From positions 248,001 through 312,000 of the forward strand of contig NZ_JACVAA010000002.1 in the NCBI RefSeq assembly GCF_014851565.1: DNA of 64,000 nt. Reading direction: 5' to 3'. The position numbers were made by a program, and so were the translations under genes. The stretch is from Pseudomonas sp. PDM15 (GTDB lineage: Bacteria; Pseudomonadota; Gammaproteobacteria; Pseudomonadales; Pseudomonadaceae). Under the pieces are notes generated by a model. The model was not told the origin of the DNA. It saw only the letters and a program-made list of their open reading frames with translations, and did not search any database. Each line of letters starts with the position of its first letter. Positions within the stretch are counted from its first letter, which is position 1. Shown one piece after another: positions 7,720-15,866 of the stretch.

Positions 7720-9042
7720 ATGCGTTCACTGTTCTGGCGCATCTTCGCCAGCTTCTGGTTGGCCGTCGCCCTGGTCGCCGGCCTGTCCATGCTGCTGGGC
7801 CGTGCGCTGGACCAGGACTCCTGGGTACTCGGCCGCCATCCGGCACTCAAGGATGTCGCCGAACTGTGGAGCCAGCTCTACGAACGCAATGGCCCGGAGG
7901 CCGCCCAGCAGTTTCTGGAGAAGCGCAAGCAACGCTACCGGGTGAACATCCAGGTCCTCAACGAAGAAGGCCAGGCCCTGGTCTACGGCACCTTCCCTCC
8001 GCGCGCGGCGGCCTTCGAGGCCCGTCACGACAACCCCAAACGCCTGCCCTGGCGCCGCATCACCGAGGAATACCACAGCCCGACCACAGGCGAGACCTAC
8101 CTGTTCATCTACCGCATTCCCCACCCGGAGATGATGGCCTGGCACCGCGAGAGCCTGTTCTGGCCGCTCAGCGCCCTAGCCATCGCCCTGGTGGTGCTGA
8201 CCGCCATCAGCCTGCTGCTGACCCTGTCCATCACCCGCCCGCTCGGCCGCCTGCGTGGCGCCGTGTACGACCTCGGCCAGACCGCTTACCAGCAGAACAG
8301 CCTGGCGCGCCTGGCCGACCGCGGCGACGAATTCGGCGTACTGGCCCGCGACTTCAACCGCATGGGCTCACGTTTGCAGGACCTGATCGGCAGCCAGCGC
8401 CAGTTGCTGCGCGACGTGTCCCACGAGCTGCGCTCACCGCTGGCGCGTCTGCGCGTGGCCCTGGCCCTGACCGAGCGCGCCGAGCCAGCCCAGCGCGACC
8501 AGCTGTGGGGCCGCCTGACCCAGGAATGCGATCGCCTGGAGGCGCTGATCGCCGAGATCCTCGCCCTCGCCCGTCTGGATGCCGACCCCGGCACCCCGCA
8601 GCCGGTGGATCTGCGCCGGTTGCTCGACGGCCTGCTGGAAGATGTCGCCCTGGCCGCGCCCGAGCAGCGTCTGCAGGTACGCATGGACAGCCGCCCGATT
8701 GCCCTGCAGGGCTGGCCGGACATGCTCGGCCGCGCGCTGGACAACCTGCTGCGCAACGCCCTGCGCTTCAACCCGGTGGAGCAGCCGATCGAGATAGAGG
8801 TGAGCCAGCAGGATGGCCAGCTGCGCATCGCCGTACGCGACCATGGCCCTGGCGCCCCGGCAGACATCATCGAGCGCCTGGGCGAACCGTTCTTCCGCGC
8901 CCCGCAGCAGAGCGCGCCGGGTCACGGTCTGGGCCTGGCCATCGCCCGCCGTGCGGCGGAGCGCCATGAGGGGCGGCTGTTGCTGGCCAATCATCCAGAG
9001 GGGGGATTTGTCGCCACCCTGGAGTTGCCGACAAGCTGCTGA
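7720..9042 (+). CDS. cpxS: Cpx-type sensor histidine kinase
   Basis: A 440-residue inner-membrane kinase. A first membrane helix (residues ~5-28) and a second (~150-172) bracket a periplasmic sensor of ~120 residues; HAMP follows (RPLGRLRGAVYDL). The H box is DVSHELRSPLARLR (phosphorylated His), the N box DNLLRNALRFNP, G1 DHGPGAPAD and G2 GHGLGLAIARR, so the kinase appears complete. A good AGGAG precedes ATG 7720. It should phosphorylate the CpxR-type regulator at 6437-7114, with the periplasmic LTxxQ protein as likely accessory inhibitor. Confidence 0.9.
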   Translation: MRSLFWRIFASFWLAVALVAGLSMLLGRALDQDSWVLGRHPALKDVAELWSQLYERNGPEAAQQFLEKRKQRYRVNIQVLNEEGQALVYGTFPPRAAAFEARHDNPKRLPWRRITEEYHSPTTGETYLFIYRIPHPEMMAWHRESLFWPLSALAIALVVLTAISLLLTLSITRPLGRLRGAVYDLGQTAYQQNSLARLADRGDEFGVLARDFNRMGSRLQDLIGSQRQLLRDVSHELRSPLARLRVALALTERAEPAQRDQLWGRLTQECDRLEALIAEILALARLDADPGTPQPVDLRRLLDGLLEDVALAAPEQRLQVRMDSRPIALQGWPDMLGRALDNLLRNALRFNPVEQPIEIEVSQQDGQLRIAVRDHGPGAPADIIERLGEPFFRAPQQSAPGHGLGLAIARRAAERHEGRLLLANHPEGGFVATLELPTSC

Positions 9043-9080
9043 CTGGTCACACCACCCCAATCGATACCCGAGGAACACGG

Positions 9081-9353
9081 ATGCTCAGAGGTTTCAGAAA
9101 ACTACTTTTCTTTTCCCTAATGTTGACCGGCATGGCTCTATTGATGGGCCAGAACTGGAACTATTGGGGAGCGTATTCAATGGCGCTAGCCATGGCTATT
9201 GACGTTCTATTTAGCTTTTATACGCGTGAGGTTTTCGGACAAGGCGGCTGGTTTTCGCTGAGCGAGCAACCGCTTGTCTACTGGGTAAGCGTTATTAGCT
9301 ATGCCGGATGCAGCGTATTCGGGTTCTACTGGGCACTCACGAGACTGCAGTAG
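9081..9353 (+). CDS. Small membrane protein, unrecognised, low GC
   Basis: A 90-residue protein with three hydrophobic stretches (residues ~8-25, 30-47 and 65-86), so probably a multi-span inner membrane protein. I recognise no family. GAGGAACACGG precedes the ATG, a fair ribosome-binding site. Its base composition is clearly more AT-rich than any neighbour (many TTT, TTA, ATT codons), which suggests recent acquisition. It sits alone between the kinase gene and an oppositely oriented nitroreductase gene. Confidence rests on the ribosome-binding site and coherent hydrophobic pattern only. Confidence 0.55.
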   Translation: MLRGFRKLLFFSLMLTGMALLMGQNWNYWGAYSMALAMAIDVLFSFYTREVFGQGGWFSLSEQPLVYWVSVISYAGCSVFGFYWALTRLQ

Positions 9354-9374
9354 CCATCCGTCAAACTCAAAAAA

Positions 9375-9932
9375 TTAACCCTGCCAGGCGCTGACGAACT
9401 GCACTGGCTCCAGCGCCGGTGGCGTGCGGCGCTCGCCTTCGAAACTGCCAACATAGACGAAGCCGACGATCCGCTCGCTGGCGTGCAGGCCGAGCCCGGC
9501 CAGCACCCGCGGGTGGTGGGCCAGGGCGCCGGTGCGCCAGATGGCGCCGAAGCCCAGTTCCTGGGCCGCCAGCAGCAGGCTGTGGGCGGCGCAGCCGGCG
9601 GACAGCACCTGTTCTTCCTGCGGCACCTTGGGGTGTTCGCTCAGGCGGGCGACCACCACGATCAGCAACGGCGCGCGCAGCGGCATGGCGCGGGCCTTGT
9701 CCAGTGCCTCGGCCTTGTTCGCCGGATCGCTGGCCATGGCCGTGGCGAACAGTTCGCCGAGGCGCACACGGGCATCGCCCTCGATGGTGAGGAAGCGCCA
9801 GGGGCGCAGCTGGCCATGGTCCGGCGCGCGCAGGGCGGCGCGGAACATCAGCTCGCGCTGGGCGGCATCGGGCGCCGGCTCCAGCAGGCGGCCGACGGAT
9901 ACGCGATTGAGCAGCAGATCGAGGGCTTGCAT
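9375..9932 (-). CDS. Nitroreductase family protein, YdjA-like
   Basis: A 185-residue FMN-binding nitroreductase of the YdjA subfamily, which reduces nitro groups or related substrates with NAD(P)H. The characteristic early motif is ALRAPDHGQLRPWRF (residues ~33-47), and the C terminus contains GFVYVGSFEGERR. The ATG at 9930-9932 (MQALDLLLNR) is preferred because GGAG lies six bases before it; an ATG two codons earlier would leave no room for the ribosome-binding site. Confidence 0.85.
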   Translation of the reverse strand: MQALDLLLNRVSVGRLLEPAPDAAQRELMFRAALRAPDHGQLRPWRFLTIEGDARVRLGELFATAMASDPANKAEALDKARAMPLRAPLLIVVVARLSEHPKVPQEEQVLSAGCAAHSLLLAAQELGFGAIWRTGALAHHPRVLAGLGLHASERIVGFVYVGSFEGERRTPPALEPVQFVSAWQG

Positions 9933-9962
9933 GGCCATCTCCAAGGGAAGCAGGCGGGCATT

Positions 9963-10310
9963 CTAGCCGAAGTGTTCAGGCGTCAGCGGCGGCAGACCAT
10001 AGGCGGCACGCGCCGCATCACAATGCGGGTTGTGCTGGCCATCTTCCCAGCTGGCGGTGAACTCGCGGCAGGTGCTGGAACGCTGCTCATACACAGTGCA
10101 GCGGGTGCCGCAGCCCACCTCGCCCTGCAGGCCGATGCAGCGCACCGGCTTGGCGGTAGTGCCGAGCATGGCCACATGGTAGGGGCCGATCTGCTCGACC
10201 AGATGATCGGGCACTGTGCCGCCGGCGGACTGGCATTCGCCCCAGTAGAAGGACACACGGAAGTTGGCGCAGCAGGCGCCGCAGGCGAGACAAGGATGGT
10301 TGGCGGACAT
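9963..10310 (-). CDS. YkgJ-family cysteine cluster protein
   Basis: A 115-residue protein starting MSANHPCLACGACCANFRVSF, where the CxxCGACC motif is the signature of the UPF0153/YkgJ zinc- or iron-binding family. Later cysteines (KPVRCIGLQGEVGCGTRCTVYEQRSSTCREF) complete the cluster. No enzymatic role is established. It follows the nitroreductase start on the same strand with a 30-base gap, so co-transcription is plausible. Confidence 0.85.
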   Translation of the reverse strand: MSANHPCLACGACCANFRVSFYWGECQSAGGTVPDHLVEQIGPYHVAMLGTTAKPVRCIGLQGEVGCGTRCTVYEQRSSTCREFTASWEDGQHNPHCDAARAAYGLPPLTPEHFG

Positions 10311-10469
10311 GGCGAGAACACGGTGAGCCGAACATGCGCCGGCGAATGGAGCCGTATTCTATGAATCGGCCGGCCGCTGTGAAGCCCCACACGGCGGATT
10401 TACAGGGCATGGCGCCAAGGTAGAATGGCGCCCCACCGCAGCCTCGCCGGCTCCCGCAATGCCGGCGCA

Positions 10470-10476
10470 CTAGACT
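10470..10476 (+). promoter_or_regulatory. Candidate CTAGACT -10 element before trkH
   Basis: CTAGACT lies 25 bases before the trkH ATG. The same heptamer is found before the cpxP-like gene (7168-7174) and csaA (19571-19577), and CATAGACT before the DUF962 gene (13213-13220). No good -35 is seen, which is compatible with RpoS-type promoters. Confidence 0.35.
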
Positions 10477-10500
10477 CAAGGCAACCACGAAAGGAACCCG

Positions 10501-11955
10501 ATGTCTCTGCCTACCCTACGCATCCTCGCCTTCATCAACGGCATCTTCCTGATCACCCTGGCCGTGAGCATGCTGGTGCCGGTCGGTACCCTGCTGGTGT
10601 TCGAGCAGCCGCGAGGCATCAACGCCTTCCTCTGGTCCAGCCTGATCACCTTCGTTGCCGGCATCGTGATGATCGCCCAGGGCCGCCCGCAGCATGGCCA
10701 GCTGCGCCCGCGTGACATGTACATGCTGACCGTGTCCAGCTGGGTACTGGTGTCGCTGTTCGCCACCCTGCCGTTCATCTTCACCCAGCACGCCAGCTTC
10801 ACCGACGCCTACTTCGAGAGCATGTCCGGCATCACCGCCACCGGGGCCACCATCTTCACCGGGCTGGACAGCATGTCGCCGGGCATCCTGATCTGGCGCT
10901 CGCTGTTGCACTGGCTGGGCGGCATCGGCTTCATCGCCATGGCCGTGGCGATTCTGCCGATGCTGCGCATCGGTGGTATGCGTCTGTTCCAGACCGAGTC
11001 CTCGGACCGCTCGGACAAGGTCATGCCGCGCTCGCACATGGTCGCCAAGTACATGGTGGTGGCCTACGTCGGACTCAGCGCCCTGGCGGTGCTGGGCTTC
11101 TGGCTGGCCGGGATGAACCTGTTCGACGCGATCAACCACGCCATGTCGGCAATCTCCACCGGCGGCTTCTCCACCTCCGACGCCTCGCTGGCCAAGTGGC
11201 AGCAGCCGGCCGTGCACTGGGTGGCGGTGGTGGTGATGATCCTCGGCAGCCTGCCGTTCGTGCTCTACGTCTCCACCCTGCGTGGCAACTATCGGGCGCT
11301 GATCCGCGACGAGCAGGTGCGCGGCTTCATGTTCGTGTTGCTCGGCAGCTGGCTGGTGCTGGCCACCTGGTACACCCTGACCACCCAGCTGCACTGGTTC
11401 GAGGCGCTGCGCCACGTGGCGGTGAACACCACCTCGATCATGACCACCACCGGCTTCGCCCTCGGCGACTACAGCTTGTGGGGCGGCTTCTCGACCATGC
11501 TGTTCTTCTACCTGGGCTTTATCGGCGGCTGCTCCGGCTCCACCGCCGGTGGTTTGAAAGTGTTCCGCTTCCAGGTCGCCTTCATCCTGCTCAAGGCCAA
11601 CCTGATGCAGCTGGTGCACCCGCGCGCGGTGATCAAGCAGCAGTACAACCGCCATCGCCTGGACGAGGACATCGTCCGCTCGATCCTGGCCTTCTCGTTC
11701 TTCTTCACCATCACCATCGCCGCCCTGGCACTGGCCCTGAGCCTGTGCGGGCTGGACTGGATCACCGCGCTGTCCGGCGCGGCCAGCACGGTGTCCGGCG
11801 TGGGTCCGGGGATGGGACCGATCATCGGCCCGGCCGGCAACTTCTCCAGCCTGCCGGACACGGCCAAGTGGCTGCTGAGCGCCGGTATGCTGCTGGGCAG
11901 GCTGGAAATCCTCACCGTACTGGTACTGCTGCTCCCCGCCTTCTGGCGCCACTGA
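10501..11955 (+). CDS. trkH: Trk potassium uptake protein TrkH
   Basis: The ion-conducting membrane subunit of the Trk K+ transporter, partner of cytoplasmic TrkA (not in the window). At 484 residues it is the usual length. The four pore-loop repeats and their selectivity-filter glycines can be read in order: SGITATGATIF, SAISTGGFSTS, SIMTTTGFALG and STVSGVGPGMGP. Ten or so hydrophobic helices surround them. No partner gene is adjacent, as in other pseudomonads. A repeat element with inverted ends lies directly after the stop. Confidence 0.93.
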   Translation: MSLPTLRILAFINGIFLITLAVSMLVPVGTLLVFEQPRGINAFLWSSLITFVAGIVMIAQGRPQHGQLRPRDMYMLTVSSWVLVSLFATLPFIFTQHASFTDAYFESMSGITATGATIFTGLDSMSPGILIWRSLLHWLGGIGFIAMAVAILPMLRIGGMRLFQTESSDRSDKVMPRSHMVAKYMVVAYVGLSALAVLGFWLAGMNLFDAINHAMSAISTGGFSTSDASLAKWQQPAVHWVAVVVMILGSLPFVLYVSTLRGNYRALIRDEQVRGFMFVLLGSWLVLATWYTLTTQLHWFEALRHVAVNTTSIMTTTGFALGDYSLWGGFSTMLFFYLGFIGGCSGSTAGGLKVFRFQVAFILLKANLMQLVHPRAVIKQQYNRHRLDEDIVRSILAFSFFFTITIAALALALSLCGLDWITALSGAASTVSGVGPGMGPIIGPAGNFSSLPDTAKWLLSAGMLLGRLEILTVLVLLLPAFWRH

Positions 11956-11956
11956 T

Positions 11957-12097
11957 GCACAGCGTGGCCAAGCTACTGCGCGTCCCGCTGGCGTCGTTGC
12001 GTCCTCGCTCAAGGCTCGCCTAGCAGACGCTATGTCTCGCCTTTCGCTGCGGCGCGCCTAGCCAGCAGACCGCTCGCTACGCTTGGCCACGCTGCGC
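11957..12097. repeat. Repeat element with inverted ends between convergent genes
   Basis: The 14-mer CAGCGTGGCCAAGC (11960-11973) recurs as its exact reverse complement at 12081-12094, with partial matches extending to about 11957 and 12097. The interior is rich in CGCT/AGCG and CTAG-type words and is not coding. It fills the gap between trkH and the AraC-family gene. The ends differ from those of the GAACCTGTTTACGATCT elements, so it is another family; only one copy is in the window. Confidence 0.6.
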
Positions 12098-12118
12098 ACA
12101 CCGAGCCGCCTGCTGGCC

Positions 12119-13120
12119 TCACAACCGTGCGCGGTACTCGCCCGGCGTGGCATCGAACCAGCGGCGGAAGGCGCGGAAGAAGTTGCTGGGGTCGGCGAAG
12201 CCGAGCAGGTAGGCGACTTCCAGCAGGGTCAGGTTGGGCTGGGCCAGGTACTGCTCGGCCAGCTCGCGGCGTGTGTCGTCGAGCAGCTGCTGATAGCTGG
12301 TGCCCTCCTCCTGCAGGCGACGCTGCAAGGTGCGCTCGGACAGCAGCAGCGCCTGGGCCACCGCCTCGCGCTTGGGCTCGCCCTGGGGCAGCAGGCGGCA
12401 CAGCACCTGGCGCACCTGGTGGGTCACCCGGCTCTCGGAGAAGCGCGCCAGGTACTCGCCGGCGAAGCGGTCGTGCAGCTGCGCCAGTGCCTCGTTGGCC
12501 GAAGGCAGCGGAGTCTCCAGATCGGCGCGGGCGTAAAGCAACGAGTAGTGCTCAGCATTGAATTTCAAGGGTGCCTGGAACACCTGCTGGTACAGCTCCA
12601 GATTGGCCGGCGCCGGGCCCTGGAAGCTGACCAGCAGCGGCGTGATCGGCTTGCCAGTGAGCCAGCGGCAGAACGCCAGGGAATAGGCCAGCGACGCCTC
12701 GGAACTCTGCCGCGCCGGCGGCAGGCGATCACCGTGGATCGCCTGGATCAGTTCGTAACCCTCGGGCGAGGGCCGCAGGCACAGGTCCGAGCCCTCGGCG
12801 ATGATGCGCTGGTAGCGCACCAGGCGATTGAAGCCCTCCAGCAGGTTGCGGCTGGACATCAGCGCATAGCCCACCACATGGAAGGACGCCGGCCTGACCA
12901 CCTTGGCCATGTTCAGGCCGATGGCCGAGTTGCCGGAAGCCTCCACTGCCAGGTGCCAGAGACGGGTCATGGCGTCCTGCGGGAAGCGCGCGTCCGGGTC
13001 GGTCAGGGCCGCGTAGTCGAGCCCCAGCCGGACGAACAGCGCACGGCAGTCGACGCCGCCCAGCTCCAGGGCCTGGACGATGCCGGAAGCCCAGCTGGAG
13101 GAAGTGGTACGTTCGCTCAT
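12119..13120 (-). CDS. AraC-family transcriptional regulator (Arabinose_bd-type N terminus)
   Basis: A 333-residue regulator. Residues ~20-200 resemble the Arabinose_bd effector domain found in OruR/ArgR-like AraC proteins (YALMSSRNLLEGFNRLVRYQRII). The last ~100 residues hold two helix-turn-helix units (AVAQALLLSERTLQRRLQEEGTSYQQL and LLEVAYLLGFADPSNFFRAFRRWFDATPGEYR). The ligand and targets are unknown. It is divergent from the DUF962/HD pair, with 127 bases between starts, and may control it; that link is only positional. Confidence 0.88.
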   Translation of the reverse strand: MSERTTSSSWASGIVQALELGGVDCRALFVRLGLDYAALTDPDARFPQDAMTRLWHLAVEASGNSAIGLNMAKVVRPASFHVVGYALMSSRNLLEGFNRLVRYQRIIAEGSDLCLRPSPEGYELIQAIHGDRLPPARQSSEASLAYSLAFCRWLTGKPITPLLVSFQGPAPANLELYQQVFQAPLKFNAEHYSLLYARADLETPLPSANEALAQLHDRFAGEYLARFSESRVTHQVRQVLCRLLPQGEPKREAVAQALLLSERTLQRRLQEEGTSYQQLLDDTRRELAEQYLAQPNLTLLEVAYLLGFADPSNFFRAFRRWFDATPGEYRARL

Positions 13121-13247
13121 GGTTTGTTCTTATCGTTGGTCAGCACGGCCGGTCTGGCGCCAAGAGGATACTAAACTGGCCCTGTATGTCACTGGCCGCG
13201 GAAGACAGTCCGCATAGACTGGCGTCGACAATGACAGGAGGTACGCC

Positions 13248-13565
13248 ATGAGCGCCGAAACCACCGATCGCTTCAACAGCTTCGCCGAGTTTTACCCCTA
13301 TTACCTGCAGGAGCACAGCAACGATGTGTGCCGCCGCCTGCACTATGTCGGCAGCCTGCTGGTGCTGAGCATCCTCGGCTACGCCCTGTTCACTCAGCAA
13401 TGGCTGTGGCTGCTGGCCATTCCCCTGGCAGGTTACGGCTTCGCCTGGGTCGGCCACTTCGTGTTCGAGAAGAACAAGCCGGCCACCTTCAAGTACCCGC
13501 TGTACAGCCTGATGGGCGACTGGGTGATGCTCAAGGACGCCTTTACCGGTCGTATCCGCTTCTGA
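13248..13565 (+). CDS. DUF962 (Mpo1-like) membrane protein
   Basis: A 105-residue protein matching the Mpo1/DUF962 family: FAEFYPYYLQEHSNDVCRRLHYVGSLLVL, then two hydrophobic helices, GYGFAWVGHFVFEKNKPATFKYPLYSLMGDWVM. In yeast, Mpo1 is an Fe(II)-dependent dioxygenase in alpha-oxidation of 2-hydroxy fatty acids; histidines at about residues 17, 27 and 68 could be the metal ligands here. A strong AGGAGGT precedes the ATG and a CATAGACT element lies upstream. Ten bases separate it from the HD-domain gene, so they form one unit. Confidence 0.8.
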   Translation: MSAETTDRFNSFAEFYPYYLQEHSNDVCRRLHYVGSLLVLSILGYALFTQQWLWLLAIPLAGYGFAWVGHFVFEKNKPATFKYPLYSLMGDWVMLKDAFTGRIRF

Positions 13566-13575
13566 GGCCGTCGCC

Positions 13576-14163
13576 ATGTCCGTACACGCCCGCTTCACCC
13601 ATATGGAAGACGGCACGGCAGACGACTGGGCCATCATCGCCAAGGATTTCGCCCAGTACGCCACCCGGCTCCCCGACCGCATCCTCAGCCATCTGCGCCT
13701 GCTCGACGGCGACTTCGGCGGCTTTCCCATCGACCGCCTGAGCCACTCGCTGCAGACCGCCACCCTCGCCTATCGCGATGGCCGCGATGAGGAGTACGTG
13801 GTCTGCGCCCTGCTCCACGACATCGGCGACACACTCGGCACCTACAACCATCCGGACATCGCCGCGGCCATGCTCAAGCCGTTCGTCAGCGCCGAGAACC
13901 ACTGGATGGTCGAGAAGCACGGCATCTTCCAGGGCTATTACTTCTTCCATCACCTGGGCATGGATCGCCATCTGCGCGAGCAGTTCAAGGACCACCCGCA
14001 GTACCAGGCGACCATCGAGTTCTGCGCTCGCTACGACGCCGCCGCCTTCGATCCGCAAGGCGAGGCGCTACCGCTGGAGTTCTTCGAGCCCATGCTGCGC
14101 CGGGTGTTCGCCCAGCCCAGGCAGTCGCTGTACAAGGCCGCCATGCAGCGCCAGCCGGCGTGA
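13576..14163 (+). CDS. HD-domain protein, PhnZ/MIOX-like diiron oxygenase candidate
   Basis: A 195-residue HD-fold protein. Possible metal ligands are His57 (IDRLSHSLQTA), His81-Asp82 (ALLHDIGD), His115 (EKHGIFQGYY), His125/126 and Asp154 (ARYDAAAFDP). The SHSLQTA stretch plus this spacing is closer to HD-domain mixed-valence diiron oxygenases such as PhnZ than to nucleotidases, although hydrolase activity cannot be excluded. It follows the Mpo1-like gene by ten bases. The substrate is unknown; a lipid or small hydroxylated acid would fit the partner. Confidence 0.7.
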   Translation: MSVHARFTHMEDGTADDWAIIAKDFAQYATRLPDRILSHLRLLDGDFGGFPIDRLSHSLQTATLAYRDGRDEEYVVCALLHDIGDTLGTYNHPDIAAAMLKPFVSAENHWMVEKHGIFQGYYFFHHLGMDRHLREQFKDHPQYQATIEFCARYDAAAFDPQGEALPLEFFEPMLRRVFAQPRQSLYKAAMQRQPA

Positions 14164-14170
14164 TCGCATT

Positions 14171-14208
14171 CTGCCATTCGGCGGTCGCGCTTGGCCGCCG
14201 GATGGCAG
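14171..14208. terminator. Long imperfect hairpin after the HD gene
   Basis: Arms starting CTGCCATTCGGCGG and ending CCGCCGGATGGCAG pair with one mismatch around a ten-base loop. There is no T tract, so it may act as an mRNA 3'-end stabiliser or a REP-like palindrome rather than a true terminator. The remainder of the gap to cyaB (to 14308) shows nothing recognisable. Confidence 0.45.
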
Positions 14209-14308
14209 CTGGTTATGATCCCTCACCCGCCATAGCCTTGGCTCAGGTCTTGCAGCCGTTCAGGCGCTCGTCAGAAGCGCCAGAAAAACATCAGGGATCG
14301 CTCCATCC

Positions 14309-15697
14309 ATGAAGTCCAACGTCCAGGAAACACCCAGGGCGCAGCCTGCCCCCTTGCTCCGCGAATACTACTCGCGGGTACTGGCCTACATCGCCCCCGC
14401 TGCTGCCATCGCCGCCGGTACCTATAGCAACCACTTCGGCTACAACATCCTGTGGATGGTGCCGTACGCCCTGCTCTACCCGCACCTGGCCTACCACCTG
14501 GGCAACCGCTTCAAGCGCGATCATCCGCAACAGACCAACCTGGTCCTGCTGTTCCTCGACGCCATCCATGCCGGTGCCGCCGGCGTACTGATGGGCTTCT
14601 CCATCGTGCCCACGCTGATGTTCCTGCTGACCCTGGCATTCAGTTCGCTGATCGCCGGCGGCCTTCGCAACATGGGCCTGGCCCTGCTCATCGCCGTCGG
14701 CAGCATGGCGCTGAACACCGCGCTGATCCATCCGGAAATCAATATCTCCACACCCAGCCTGGTGGCGACGACCAGCATCCTGCTGACCACCCTGTATATC
14801 TGCATCACCGCCTTCTTCGTTCACGAGCAGGGCATGCGCCTGACCCAGGCGCGCATCGAGATCAAACGCGAGCAGGAAAAGGCCGCGCGCCTGGCGCGAA
14901 ACCTGGCCAAGTACCTGTCGCCGCAGGTCTGGGAAATGATCTTCAGCGGCAAGAAGCACGTGCGCCTGGAGACCCAGCGCAAGAAGCTCACCGTGTTCTT
15001 CTCCGACATCAAGGGCTTCAGCGAGCTGGCCGAAGAGCTGGAAGCCGAGCAGCTCACCGACCTGCTCAACACCTATCTCAACGAGATGTCGAAGATCGCC
15101 CTCAAGTACGGCGGCACCATCGACAAGTTCGTCGGCGACAGCGTGCTGGTGTTCTTCGGCGACCCCTCCAGCCAGGGCGCCAAGAAGGACGCGGTGAACG
15201 CCGTGTCCATGGCCATCGCCATGCGCAAACACATGAAGGTGCTGCGCCAGCAGTGGCGCGCCCAGGGCATCACCAAGCCGCTGGAGATCCGCATGGGCCT
15301 CAACACCGGCTACTGCACCGTGGGCAACTTCGGCGCCGACACGCGCATGGACTACACCATCATCGGTCGCGAAGTGAACCTGGCCAGCCGCCTGGAAAGC
15401 TCCTCGGAAGCCGGCGAGATCCTTATCTCCCACGAGACCTACTCGCTGATCAAGGACGTGATCATGTGCCGCGACAAGGGCCAGATCGCAGTCAAGGGCT
15501 TCAGCCGTCCGGTGCAGATCTACCAGGTGGTGGACTTCCGCCGCGACCTGGGCGCCCGCTCCAGCTACGTCGAGCACGAGCTGCCGGGCTTCTCCATGTA
15601 CCTGGATACCAACGGCATCCAGAACTACGACAAGGAGAAGGTCATCCAGGCGCTCAACCAGGCCGCCGAAAAGCTACGCGACAAAATCATCCTGTAG
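14309..15697 (+). CDS. cyaB: Class III adenylate cyclase CyaB with MASE2 sensor
   Basis: A 462-residue enzyme making cAMP. Residues ~20-185 form a MASE2-type membrane module with about six helices. The class III cyclase domain (residues ~215-390) shows KLTVFFSDIKGFSELAE with the metal-binding aspartate, IDKFVGDSVLVFFGDP with the second aspartate, and DYTIIGREVNLASRLES. Length and order agree with P. aeruginosa CyaB, the main producer of cAMP for the Vfr virulence regulon there. Its TAG stop shares its G with the first base of the repeat element that follows. Confidence 0.92.
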   Translation: MKSNVQETPRAQPAPLLREYYSRVLAYIAPAAAIAAGTYSNHFGYNILWMVPYALLYPHLAYHLGNRFKRDHPQQTNLVLLFLDAIHAGAAGVLMGFSIVPTLMFLLTLAFSSLIAGGLRNMGLALLIAVGSMALNTALIHPEINISTPSLVATTSILLTTLYICITAFFVHEQGMRLTQARIEIKREQEKAARLARNLAKYLSPQVWEMIFSGKKHVRLETQRKKLTVFFSDIKGFSELAEELEAEQLTDLLNTYLNEMSKIALKYGGTIDKFVGDSVLVFFGDPSSQGAKKDAVNAVSMAIAMRKHMKVLRQQWRAQGITKPLEIRMGLNTGYCTVGNFGADTRMDYTIIGREVNLASRLESSSEAGEILISHETYSLIKDVIMCRDKGQIAVKGFSRPVQIYQVVDFRRDLGARSSYVEHELPGFSMYLDTNGIQNYDKEKVIQALNQAAEKLRDKIIL

Positions 15698-15866
15698 AAC
15701 CTGTTTACGATCTTGCGAGCTAGAGAAAAACAAGGCCTAGGCGGCCCCGCAGAAGTGGCTGAGAAAGCGGACTGGGCTCGCACGCGAGTTTACATAGCGT
15801 AAATGAGCATTCCGAAGCCACTTTCAACGCAGTTTTTCCGACGCGCAGCAGATCGTAAATAGGTTC
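15697..15866. repeat. MITE-like small repeat, copy 2
   Basis: A 170-base element with the same ends as copy 1: GAACCTGTTTACGATCT on the left and AGATCGTAAATAGGTTC on the right, a 17-base inverted repeat with one mismatch. It exactly fills the gap between two convergent genes. The bases TA flank it on both sides and its terminal G (left) and C (right) complete TAG stop codons for cyaB and the methyltransferase. Confidence 0.75.
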
